Source: Streptosporangiales bacterium
GTDB lineage: Bacteria > Actinomycetota > Actinomycetes > Streptosporangiales > WHST01
Direction: 5' to 3'
Length of the DNA stretch: 35,198 bases
Assembly: GCA_009379955.1 (NCBI GenBank)
Contig: WHST01000067.1
Span: 1-35,198 of the forward strand
Shown here: positions 23,604 through 31,070 of the stretch, one piece after another
Position numbering within the stretch: the first letter of the stretch is position 1
Layout of the letters: each line of letters begins with the position of its first letter
Position numbers and translations under genes: made by a program
Notes under the pieces: model-generated
What the model was told of the DNA's origin: nothing
The model's database searches: none
What the model saw: only the letters and a program-made list of their open reading frames with translations

Positions 23604-24310
23604 TGCGTGCTCTTCTCCTGCGGGTCGTGCACGCCGCGACCGGCGACGACGGGACCGGCGGATTGTGGAAGCGGCTCACGCCGGACGGTCGTGCGGTCCT
23701 GCGACTCGGCTTCGTCGAGGCTCGGGAGCTCGGCCACCCGTGCCTCGGCGCCGAGCACGTCCTGCTCGGGCTGCTGCGGCACGGTACGAGCGACGCGGCG
23801 GCGCTCGTGCGCGGCCGGGGCCTGGACCTCGACTCGGCGCGCGGCGAGCTGCTGCGGGTGGGGCCGTCGCTCGGTCCGGCCACCGACCCGGCCGCCGCAC
23901 TGGCCGGGATGGGCATCGAGGTCGAGCAGGTGCGCCGACGCCTGGCGGCCGGCTTCGGCAGCGAGGCGGTGCGCGCGGCGGAGTGGCGGGTGCGGCGCCG
24001 ACCACGCTGGCGTGGCGGTCATGCCCGGCCGGACGCGCTGTGCGTGCACCTGCTCGCCAACCGGTCGTTCGCGATCGCGACCCGGGCGGCGTCCAGGCAC
24101 GGCGCTGTCGGCATCGGGCCTGAGCACCTGCTGTACGGAGCCGTCAGCGACGCCCGCGATCCGCTCGGCACCGGCTTCGACCGCCGCAGCCTCCGCCGGT
24201 TGACCCGCGTCGGCTGGACGGCGGGTCGCCCGAATCCGCTGCGGCTGATCCTCGAAGCACGCGGCATCGACCTCACCGCACTGCTGGATGACCTGTGGCC
24301 GGGCGACTGA
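23603..24310 (+). CDS. Stand-alone Clp N-terminal (ClpR) domain protein
   Basis: A 235-residue protein without AAA+ motifs. Residues 25-85 match a Clp-N repeat: LTPDGRAVLRLGFVEARELGHPCLGAEHVLLGLLRHGTSDAAALVRGRG. A second, more diverged repeat is at about 150-230 (FAIATRAASRHGAVGIGPEHLLYGAV, LRLILEARGIDLTALLDDL). The middle is Arg-rich (VRRRPRWRGGHARP). In ClpA/C such domains bind substrates and adaptors, so a free one could be an adaptor, decoy or anti-adaptor of ClpC. The ATG overlaps the stop of the HTH gene (TGATG), implying coupling. No peptide signal or membrane helix is seen. Confidence 0.82.
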   Translation: MRALLLRVVHAATGDDGTGGLWKRLTPDGRAVLRLGFVEARELGHPCLGAEHVLLGLLRHGTSDAAALVRGRGLDLDSARGELLRVGPSLGPATDPAAALAGMGIEVEQVRRRLAAGFGSEAVRAAEWRVRRRPRWRGGHARPDALCVHLLANRSFAIATRAASRHGAVGIGPEHLLYGAVSDARDPLGTGFDRRSLRRLTRVGWTAGRPNPLRLILEARGIDLTALLDDLWPGD

Positions 24311-24317
24311 TCGCCCG
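24300..24317. terminator. Bidirectional hairpin between Clp-N and NmrA-like genes
   Basis: CGGGCGA-CTGA-TCGCCCG gives a seven-base stem with a four-base loop, spanning the stop of the rightward Clp-N gene and ending next to the stop of the leftward NmrA-like gene. Small, but its location between convergent genes supports a terminator. Confidence 0.5.
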
Positions 24318-25187
24318 TCAGAACGCCGGTCGGAGGTGGGAGTAGGCCCAGGACGCGAGCGGCGTCGGCGTGGTCGTGAGCACGGTGCGCTCGTTCTCGG
24401 GCGCGAAGTCGTCGCGCAGCCCGGCCGACATCCCGACGATGCCCTCGACCTGCAGGTCGCCCATGCCGATCGCCCGCAGGGCGTTGCGGAGGGTGTCGTC
24501 GGAGATCGTCTCGGCACGCACCGGACGTCCGATCGCCTCGCCGGTGATCGCGGCGACCTGTGCGAAGGTGTGGTCCTCCAGGCCGTGCACCGCCTGCACG
24601 TGGCGGCCCGACCAGTCGGCGGACAGCAACCGTGCCACCGCGACGTCGCCGATGTCGCGCGGATCCACCCACGGGAGTGCGACGTCGAGCGGCATCGTCG
24701 TCCGCAGGACGCCCTCGCGCAGGCTGTCGACGTCGAGCAGCAGGTTGGTGAAGAAGTACCCGCAACGCAGGTGGACGACGGACGCGCCGGTCTCGTTCAA
24801 CAGCTCTTCGGTACGGGCCAGGCCGTCGATCTCGCCGGCGCCGTCACGCTTCTCGGCGCCGACGCTGCTGACGAAGACCGTGCGTCCGATGCCGTTCTCC
24901 GCCACGGCCCGTGCCGCGTGCGCACCCAGGCGCGCGAATCCCGCGACCGGGTCGTCGTCGGTGCCCGGCGGATCGACCCAGAAGAGCGCGTCGGCGCCCT
25001 TCGTCGCTCGCACGACGGACTCGGCGTCGTCCTGGTCGGCTACGACGACGTCGACGTGGGCACGCGTCTGTGCGTCGAGCCTGTCGGGATGCCGCATCGC
25101 CAGCACCGGTCGCACGCCGGCCTGACAGAGCAGGCGCACCACGCGTGAACCCACGTGCCCGGTCGGTGTGGTCACCACGATCTTCAT
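24318..25187 (-). CDS. NmrA-like NAD(P)-binding protein
   Basis: A 289-residue atypical SDR. The N-terminal cofactor motif is VVTTPTGHVGSRVVRLL, followed by RPVLAMRHPDRL; the middle holds GADALFWVDPPG and GRTVFVSSVGAEK, and the substrate part includes VVHLRCGYFFTNLLLDVDSLRE and PWVDPRDIGDVAVARLL. This is typical of NmrA/HSCARG and azoreductase-like proteins that bind NAD(P) and act as reductases or redox sensors. No complete Y-x3-K catalytic pair is evident. The ATG at 25187 has GAAGGAGG four bases upstream. Confidence 0.88.
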   Translation of the reverse strand: MKIVVTTPTGHVGSRVVRLLCQAGVRPVLAMRHPDRLDAQTRAHVDVVVADQDDAESVVRATKGADALFWVDPPGTDDDPVAGFARLGAHAARAVAENGIGRTVFVSSVGAEKRDGAGEIDGLARTEELLNETGASVVHLRCGYFFTNLLLDVDSLREGVLRTTMPLDVALPWVDPRDIGDVAVARLLSADWSGRHVQAVHGLEDHTFAQVAAITGEAIGRPVRAETISDDTLRNALRAIGMGDLQVEGIVGMSAGLRDDFAPENERTVLTTTPTPLASWAYSHLRPAF

Positions 25188-25262
25188 GCTGCCTCCTTCG
25201 GGTGGATGGGAGTGGCCGTCCACTCCCTACTCCAGCACGGAGGTCGGACACTCAGCGTGGAC

Positions 25263-26495
25263 TCACTGCCCAGGCCTGGCGATGGTCACCGACGCCCACT
25301 GGGTGGCCCACGCCGTTCCCGCGGTGCCGGCGTCGCCGTAGCCCCGGGCGAAGATGGTCATCCCGCCGAGGTCCGCGTCGCCCCACTGGATGACGTACGG
25401 CCTGGCGGTACAGCCGGTCACCTGGCCGGGCTTCAGCGTCCGCTTCACGCAGGTGAAGCCGCTGACGTAGTCGGCGCCGACGCGGACGCCGGTGAACGTC
25501 CGCCTGCCGACGTTCCTGGCGTTGAACCGGAACGTGATCTCGTCACCCTCACCGATCGTGCCGTCGCCGTCGACGTCCCTGGTGGTGGTCTTGTCGGTCA
25601 GGGTCATCGCGCCGTCGAGCGTGCGGTCGAGCGTCACCGACATGCCGGCCTTCTCCACCACATCCGGGCGGCCGGGCACGGTCGCACGCACGGTCGCCGT
25701 GTTCGCCATCGCGCCGGAGGCCTCGTCGGCGGCGGTGATGGTGTACGAGGGACGCGTGAGGCAGCGCGCCCACCCGCCGGCGCGGATGCCGTTCGCGAGC
25801 TCGTTCTCCTCGTGGTCCGCGCCGCCGTAGGAGCAGAGGTGGTTCACGCCGGTGTCGATGAGCTTGGGGTTGCTGATCGTGATCCTGCTGAAGTCGTAGT
25901 CGCCGTCGTTGTCGAGGTCGAGCCGGTAGTACGCGTGGTCGCCGGCGTCGGCGAGTCCGTTCTTGTTCGCGTCGAGGACGCCCGGCCGCACGTCGCTCAC
26001 CGTGTCGCCCGAGAGCTCCGCAGCGAGTCGCACGTGCGACGTGATCGGCGTGGTCGTCGACGCGGTCGCGGCGACCTGGTCGCCGTCGGCGGTCGCGGAG
26101 AGCGTCGCGTTGACCGTCACCTGGCCGGCACGCGCGTCGGAGCTGACGATGTAGTCGGTGAGCTCGGGCTCGCACGTCGTGGACTCGTCGGGAGCGATGG
26201 TCGTCACCGCGCAGTCGGCACCGTGCAGGTTCCTGTCCAGCTGCACGTCGACGTCGGTCAGGGCCCTGCGGCCGTTGTTGGAGACCGTGACGACGTACGC
26301 GATGCGGTCGCCGGAGTCGATCGATCCGCTGTCGTCGGTGTCCTGTGGGGTTGCCTTGATCGACATGACGACCGGGTAGCCGGCGTCCGGCGTGATGTCG
26401 GCGTACGCGCTCGGTGTGGCGACGATTCCTGTCGCTGCCAGCGCGCCGACCGCCACGAAGGTGCCGGATCGGACGAAGCGTCTGGTGGGTCGCAC
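25263..26495 (-). CDS. Secreted repeat protein with three Ca-binding-like loops (DUF11-type)
   Basis: A 410-residue exported protein. A signal peptide covers about residues 1-32 (basic RPTRRFVRS, hydrophobic FVAVGALAATGIVA, then PSAYA). Three repeats of about 125-132 residues follow, each opened by a D-x-[DN]-x-x-G acidic loop: 52-63 (DTDDSGSIDSGD), 175-186 (DANKNGLADAGD) and 307-318 (DVDGDGTIGEGD). Each repeat is an Ig-like fold of the DUF11/DUF7507 type with a Cys pair (95/108, 221/245, 349/362). Such proteins act at the cell surface in adhesion or as structural layers; no anchor is visible here. The GTG at 26495 has GGAGG five bases upstream; longer starts are unlikely. Confidence 0.8.
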   Translation of the reverse strand: MRPTRRFVRSGTFVAVGALAATGIVATPSAYADITPDAGYPVVMSIKATPQDTDDSGSIDSGDRIAYVVTVSNNGRRALTDVDVQLDRNLHGADCAVTTIAPDESTTCEPELTDYIVSSDARAGQVTVNATLSATADGDQVAATASTTTPITSHVRLAAELSGDTVSDVRPGVLDANKNGLADAGDHAYYRLDLDNDGDYDFSRITISNPKLIDTGVNHLCSYGGADHEENELANGIRAGGWARCLTRPSYTITAADEASGAMANTATVRATVPGRPDVVEKAGMSVTLDRTLDGAMTLTDKTTTRDVDGDGTIGEGDEITFRFNARNVGRRTFTGVRVGADYVSGFTCVKRTLKPGQVTGCTARPYVIQWGDADLGGMTIFARGYGDAGTAGTAWATQWASVTIARPGQ

Positions 26496-26616
26496 GGCTG
26501 CCTCCGTCGAGGAGTCTCCTGGGTGGGCGGCCGTACGACGCGCCTCCCCGATCGGCGGTTGGCGGCGACAGATGGCGTCCGGGCCAACGGTCGGCGAACA
26601 CACCACGTTCGCGAGG

Positions 26617-27723
26617 TCAGGGTGTGGTGACGTCTCCCTGCACGCGGCCGAGGGTCGACGCGGCCGAGTGGCAGGCGCCGACGCCGTCGGCGCGGGCGAC
26701 GAGGCGTCGTCGTCCGTCGACGTGGACGGCGGACTCCGTCACGTCGCTGACGGCGGGCAGCCCGGCCGCCGCGGCCACCGCGGCCGAGTCGTCGCACACG
26801 ACCTGCAGTCGGGGCCACGCCGACGCCGGGAACGCCTGGTGCAGGCAGTGCCGGAAGTCGGCGAGGGCGAGGCGGGTCAGTGGCGCGAGCTCGCCGGGGT
26901 CGCCGGTGACGAGGACGGCGGTGACGTCGACGTCGGGCGGCGCGGCTCGCTCGGCCTCCTCGGCTGCGGCCAGGCGGTGCAGGCCGAGGACGGCCACGAC
27001 GCCGTCGCCGTCGAGGCGCGCGGGCTCACCGCGGACCGCGTCGAGCGCCGCGGGCGGCGACCAGGGTTCGTCGGCGGTGAGCGTCGGCGTGCGGATGTGG
27101 GGTGTGTGCGGGGGAGGCCAGGTGTCGTCGAGGTCGAGATCCGCCAGGTGCTCGCAGGCACGGATGACGTTGAACGGCTCGAGGAACCCTGGTGCGGTCG
27201 CGGCCAGCTGGGTCGCGCCGGAGAGGGTGGTGAGCGCGGTCTCGGCGATCCGCACGAGGCGTCCGCCGGCTCTCGCGGGCCCGCGCAGGCGTTCCAGGGA
27301 GAGGCCGAGCAGGATCGCCTGGAGCCGCATCAGCTGGGCGAACGGCCTGCGGGTGCGGTCGTGGGCGAGCACCTCCGGCATCAGGTCCATCGCGAGGCGG
27401 GCCGAGCTGTGGTCGTCGGTCGAGAGGGGGAGCCGGGTGACCCAGGCGCGGGCGAACGCGCCGAGTGCCTCGCGGGGGGTGAGTCCGGGTTCCGTGCGCG
27501 GCTCGTCTGGCACGCGCTCGGCGTCGTCGGCGAGCACCGCGAAGTAGAGGGCACGCTTGCTGGGGAAGTTGGAGTAGACCGCCCCGCGGGTGAGGCCGGC
27601 ACGCTCGGCGATGCCGTCGACCTTGGTGTCGCGGAAGCCCCGCTCGGTGAACTCCCGCCGGGCCGCGGCCAGCACCTCGGCGCGGTTGCGCTCCTGCTGC
27701 TGCGCCCTGCTGAGCCGGCTCAT
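26617..27723 (-). CDS. Large TetR-family regulator with an extra C-terminal region
   Basis: A 368-residue protein, far longer than a usual TetR (190-230). The N-terminal HTH is clear (VLAAARREFTERGFRDTKVDGIAERAGLTRGAVYSNFPSKRALYFAVLADDAERV). The first 200 residues complete a TetR fold. The rest (about 215-368) is an additional alpha-beta domain that I cannot name (DDTWPPPHTPHIRTPTL, PPDVDVTAVLVTGDP, VVCDDSAAVAAAAGLP, VHVDGRRRLVARADG). It is divergent from the first P450 gene, with palindromes in the 94-base gap, so it probably regulates that gene. ATG at 27723, preceded by GGAAGGGG. Confidence 0.85.
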   Translation of the reverse strand: MSRLSRAQQQERNRAEVLAAARREFTERGFRDTKVDGIAERAGLTRGAVYSNFPSKRALYFAVLADDAERVPDEPRTEPGLTPREALGAFARAWVTRLPLSTDDHSSARLAMDLMPEVLAHDRTRRPFAQLMRLQAILLGLSLERLRGPARAGGRLVRIAETALTTLSGATQLAATAPGFLEPFNVIRACEHLADLDLDDTWPPPHTPHIRTPTLTADEPWSPPAALDAVRGEPARLDGDGVVAVLGLHRLAAAEEAERAAPPDVDVTAVLVTGDPGELAPLTRLALADFRHCLHQAFPASAWPRLQVVCDDSAAVAAAAGLPAVSDVTESAVHVDGRRRLVARADGVGACHSAASTLGRVQGDVTTP

Positions 27724-27740
27724 CGTCCCCTTCCTGCCGT

Positions 27741-27808
27741 TTGCGGTCCGTCCGCGGTCAAGATACCGTCACCATCTAGATGATGAGATCATATGCTTTG
27801 ACCATATG
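27741..27808. promoter_or_regulatory. Promoter and palindromes between TetR and P450 genes
   Basis: TTGCGG (27741-27746) and TACCGT (27764-27769) with 17-base spacing are a possible rightward promoter for the P450. Palindromes follow: CATCTAGATG (27773-27782), ATGAT-GAG-ATCAT (27780-27792) and two CATATG sites (27790-27795, 27803-27808) 13 bases apart. They are placed for TetR binding downstream of the start of transcription. Confidence 0.5.
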
Positions 27809-27817
27809 GGAGGCGCC

Positions 27818-29002
27818 GTGACCGTGCCGGAGATCGAACTGAGCGAGCCCGAGGTCGTACGTGACCCGTTCACGGCGTACGGACGCGTGCGCGAGCGGTC
27901 GCCGCTCGGGGTGACCACGATTCCGGGGATCGGCAGGGTCTGGGTGCTCACCAGGCACGAGGGAGCCAGGGCGATGCTCGGCGACCCGCGGTTCGAGATC
28001 AGGACCGACAGCTTCATCCGGCCCGACGTGCCCGCGGACTGCCTGCCGTATCTGCGCACGATGTCGGAGATGAACGGCCCGGAGCACAAGCGACTGCGCG
28101 CGCTGGTGGCGCCCGCCTTCTCCGTACGCCGCGCCGAGGAGTTCCGGCCGCGCATCGAGCCGATCGTCGCCCGGCTGCTCGACGAGCTACCCGGCCGGGT
28201 CGAGGACGGGTCCGTCGACCTGTTCGCGCACGTCATGCGACCACTGCCGATGGACGTGATCTGCGAGCTGGTCGGCATCCCCGAGTCCGACCGGCCGCGC
28301 TGGCGGGAGTACGGCGCCGCCGTCGCGGCGGGGTCCGGTCCGGGCTTCGCCGCCGCCGTTCCCGGCATCGTGGCCGACGCCAAGGCGGCCATCGCCCGCC
28401 GTCGCGCCGAGTCCGGCGACGACCTGCTCGGCGACCTCGTCCGCGCGCAGGCCGAGGACGGTGACCGGCTCACCGACGCCGAGATGGTCACGCTGGTGTG
28501 GCACCTCGTCATCGCGGGACAGACGCCGACGAACTTCATCGCCAACGCCGTCGCCGCGCTGCTCTCGCACCCGGACCAACTGGCCGCGCTGCGCGCCGAC
28601 ACCACGCTCCTGTCGCCTGCCGTCGACGAGCTGATCCGCTGGTGTGGACCGGCCCTGCTGACGATCCCCCGGTTCGCGCGCGAGGACGTCGAGCTGTCCG
28701 GCGAGGCCGTGCACAAGGGCGAGGCCGCGATGGCCTCGGTCGCCGCGGTGAACCGCGACCCGCGCGCCTTCGCCGACCCGGACCGCCTCGACGTCCGCCG
28801 CACCGGCCGGTCGGGCCACCTGGGCTTCGGGCACGGGCCGCACTTCTGCCTCGGGTCGGCGGTGGCGCGCGTGCAGACCGAGGTCGCCCTCGCGGCGCTG
28901 CTGCGTCGCTTCCCCGACCTGGCGCCGGCCGCCGACCTGGCCGAGGTGCGTGCGCCCGACCCGGGCACCTGGCGGCTGACCGCGCTGCCGGTGACGCTCT
29001 GA
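27818..29002 (+). CDS. Cytochrome P450 with altered I-helix motif
   Basis: A 394-residue class I bacterial P450. The heme loop is GFGHGPHFCLGSA with axial C344. The ExxR pair is in VDELIRW. The oxygen-binding I-helix motif, normally AG-x-[DE]-T-T, reads AGQTPT (233-238): the acidic residue is Thr and the first Thr is Pro. This occurs in some specialised P450s and may mean an altered proton path. I chose the GTG at 27818 because GGGAGG stands just before it; an ATG at 27806 is possible but has no such site. No ferredoxin gene is adjacent. Substrate unknown. Confidence 0.92.
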   Translation: MTVPEIELSEPEVVRDPFTAYGRVRERSPLGVTTIPGIGRVWVLTRHEGARAMLGDPRFEIRTDSFIRPDVPADCLPYLRTMSEMNGPEHKRLRALVAPAFSVRRAEEFRPRIEPIVARLLDELPGRVEDGSVDLFAHVMRPLPMDVICELVGIPESDRPRWREYGAAVAAGSGPGFAAAVPGIVADAKAAIARRRAESGDDLLGDLVRAQAEDGDRLTDAEMVTLVWHLVIAGQTPTNFIANAVAALLSHPDQLAALRADTTLLSPAVDELIRWCGPALLTIPRFAREDVELSGEAVHKGEAAMASVAAVNRDPRAFADPDRLDVRRTGRSGHLGFGHGPHFCLGSAVARVQTEVALAALLRRFPDLAPAADLAEVRAPDPGTWRLTALPVTL

Positions 29003-29018
29003 CCCGCGAAGGTGCGGC

Positions 29019-29624
29019 TCAGTCCGCGGGGCCGAAGACCATACGCAGGTGGGCGTCGAAGGCCGCCAGGGCGGTCTCCGGCGGGTAGTGGCCACCGAGC
29101 GTGTGGAGCCCGAGGCCCTCGAAGAGCGCCAGCAGGCCGGTCGCCGCCTGGACGGGGTCGACGGTCGTCGGCGCCGTGCCGTCGTCCTGCGCCGAGCGGA
29201 TCAGGCCGGCCACCATCTCGTGCATCCGGGCAGTGTCCTCGCGGAGCACCTCGGCGACGGCCGGCCGCACCGCCGCGTACGCGAGGAACGCCAGCGACAC
29301 GCTGCCCTCGATGCGCCTGGTCTCGTCGAAGGGGAGCAGCTGGACGAGCAGCGCGCGGATCAGCCCCGCCTGCGAGGTCGGCTCGCCGGTGCGCTCCTCC
29401 TCGGCGACGAGGCGCGCCTCGACGTTCTCCCTGACGACCTGGATGGCGAAGATCATCATCTCGTCCTTGGTGCGGAAGTAGTGCTGCACCATCCCGGACG
29501 AGACACCGGCCTCCGCGGCCACGTGACGCAGGCTCACCGCCTCGAGCCCGCGGTCCGCGGCGACGCGGAACAACGCCTCGGCGATCCGCGTCCGGCGCTC
29601 CTGGTGGTCGACCCTCTTCGGCAC
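29019..29624 (-). CDS. TetR-family transcriptional regulator
   Basis: A 201-residue TetR with an N-terminal HTH: RRTRIAEALFRVAADRGLEAVSLRHVAAEAGVSSGMVQHYFRTKDEMMIFAIQVV. The C-terminal part (LLVQLLPFDETRRIEGSVSLAFLAYAAVRPAVAEVLRED) fits the TetR_C_6/BetI-like group. The start GTG at 29624 is preferred; an ATG at 29654 is also in frame but falls inside a palindrome, as would be expected if that were an operator. It is divergent from the second P450, with twin operators between them, and lies 16 bases from the convergent end of the first P450 gene. Confidence 0.88.
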   Translation of the reverse strand: MPKRVDHQERRTRIAEALFRVAADRGLEAVSLRHVAAEAGVSSGMVQHYFRTKDEMMIFAIQVVRENVEARLVAEEERTGEPTSQAGLIRALLVQLLPFDETRRIEGSVSLAFLAYAAVRPAVAEVLREDTARMHEMVAGLIRSAQDDGTAPTTVDPVQAATGLLALFEGLGLHTLGGHYPPETALAAFDAHLRMVFGPAD

Positions 29625-29635
29625 GCTGCCGATGG

Positions 29636-29700
29636 TTTCACAATGCAGTCGCATTGACAAAGCCCTCGGCCGTGTTTTACATTGCGACTGCAACGTAAAA
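29636..29700. promoter_or_regulatory. Twin TetR operators and promoter of the second P450
   Basis: Two related palindromes: CAATGC-AGTC-GCATTG (29641-29656, symmetry extending to 29636-29661) and a 26-base site 29675-29700 with arms TTTTAC[A/G]TTGC around GACT. Centres are 39 bases apart. A TTGACA (29654-29659) and TACATT (29678-29683) with 18-base spacing lie one in each site and could be the P450 promoter, so occupancy of either site would block it. The divergent TetR is the expected binder. Confidence 0.75.
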
Positions 29701-29719
29701 CGGATCTGAGGGGGACGCC

Positions 29720-30907
29720 ATGGCGACCACGACGAGGATCCTGCCGTTCGACCAGCCCGACCCCCTGGCGCCACCGCCCGCCTACGCGGAGCTGCGCGCC
29801 GCCGAGCCGGTGGCGCGGGTGCACACGCGGGACGGGCGGCAGGCCTGGCTGGTCACCTCGTACGACGCGGTCTCGACCGTGCTCTCCGACCCGCGGTTCG
29901 GCGTCACGCCGCCGGGCGGTGACGGGGAGGCCGACGGGTCGCTGCTGCAGGATGGCGAGGCGCACGCCCGGTTGCGTCGCCTCGTGGGCAAGGCGTTCAC
30001 CGGCAGGAGCGTCGCGGCTCTCCGGCCGCGTATCGAACGGCTGGCGGCCGACCATGCCGGGTCGATGGCTGCCGCAGGCCCGCCGGCCGACCTCGTCGCG
30101 ACGTTCGCCGCCCCGCTGTCGATCGACGTGATCAGCGAGCTGTTCGGTGTGGCGATCGACGAGCGTGCGCACTTTCGCCGGCTGGCCGACGCCGCGAGCG
30201 CGGCCGACCCGTTCGACCTCGACATGGACGAGGCGACGGCGGCCGCGACGCAACGGGCCTGGTACGCGCTCAGCGGATACGTCGCCGGGCTGATCGCCGC
30301 CAAGCGTGCGGACCTCGGTGAGGACCTGCTCAGTGCCCTGATCGCGGTACGCGACGCCGACGACGGACGGCTCTCCGGCGACGAGCTCGTCATCATGGCC
30401 ACGACGATCGTCGCCTCCGGCTACCTCACGGCCACCAACGCCATCGCCGTCGGTGTGCTGCAGCTCGTCTCCGAGGGCCGGTTCGCGGCGCTGGCCGACG
30501 AGCCCGGCGAGGCGGGTGCGGCCGTGGAGGAGGTCGTCCGGCGGCTGGCCGGACTGACCGGCGAGCCCTTCCCGCGCTACGCCCGCGAGGACGTCGAGCT
30601 GGCCGGCGTCTCGATCGCCGCCGGCGACCTCGTCCTCGTCCGGCTCGGTGCGGCGAACCGCGATCCCGCGCACTTCACCGAGCCCGACCGGTTCCTGCCC
30701 GACCGGGTGTCGGGTCCGCACCTGGCGTTCGGCCGCGGGCCGCACTACTGCCTCGGCGCGGCCCTGGCCCGCGTCGAGGTCGGTGCCGCGCTCCGCGCGC
30801 TCGCGCGCCGGCTCCCCGGTCTGCGGCTGCACGTCCCCGTCGACGACCTCGTCTGGATCCGCAGCCACGCCGACACCGGGCCGACCGCCGTCCCGGTCGC
30901 GTGGTGA
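29720..30907 (+). CDS. Cytochrome P450 with altered I-helix motif (second)
   Basis: A 395-residue bacterial P450. Heme loop AFGRGPHYCLGAALARVE with axial C344, ExxR in EEVVRR, and a PERF-like EPDRFLPDR segment. The I-helix, normally AGxxTT, reads SGYLTA (233-238), so the acidic partner is Leu and the second Thr is Ala, while the key Thr (T237) remains. ATG at 29720 with GAGGGGG upstream. Its expression is probably repressed by the divergent TetR through the palindromes before the start. No redox partner is adjacent. Confidence 0.93.
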   Translation: MATTTRILPFDQPDPLAPPPAYAELRAAEPVARVHTRDGRQAWLVTSYDAVSTVLSDPRFGVTPPGGDGEADGSLLQDGEAHARLRRLVGKAFTGRSVAALRPRIERLAADHAGSMAAAGPPADLVATFAAPLSIDVISELFGVAIDERAHFRRLADAASAADPFDLDMDEATAAATQRAWYALSGYVAGLIAAKRADLGEDLLSALIAVRDADDGRLSGDELVIMATTIVASGYLTATNAIAVGVLQLVSEGRFAALADEPGEAGAAVEEVVRRLAGLTGEPFPRYAREDVELAGVSIAAGDLVLVRLGAANRDPAHFTEPDRFLPDRVSGPHLAFGRGPHYCLGAALARVEVGAALRALARRLPGLRLHVPVDDLVWIRSHADTGPTAVPVAW

Positions 30908-30991
30908 CGGCCGGGTCGTGCCGTGGATGGCCCTGCGGATCGTGCTGCTCGAGCCTCGTGACCACGATCCGTCACCACCTGAAACCGTGAC

Positions 30992-31050
30992 TTGAGCGAT
31001 CGCTCAAATCCGAGGTAGCCTCCTGATCAAGAAATTGAGCAATCGCTCAA
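30992..31050 (+). promoter_or_regulatory. Twin palindromic operators with promoter of the SRPBCC-DUF4166-TetR operon
   Basis: TTGAGCGATCGCTCAA (30992-31007) is a perfect 16-base palindrome. TTGAGCAATCGCTCAA (31035-31050) differs by one base. Their centres are 43 bases apart, about four helical turns. TTGAGC of the first site and TAGCCT (31016-31021), at 18-base spacing, resemble a -35/-10 pair, so binding would cover the promoter and the early transcript. The TetR at 32419 is the likely repressor. Confidence 0.75.
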
Positions 31051-31070
31051 GTCACCGGGGGAGGTGCGTG

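Noticed and set aside
26392-27783. Long rightward frame opposite the large TetR gene
   Set aside because: Gly/Arg/Ala-rich shadow of the TetR gene, which has a clear HTH and ribosome-binding site.
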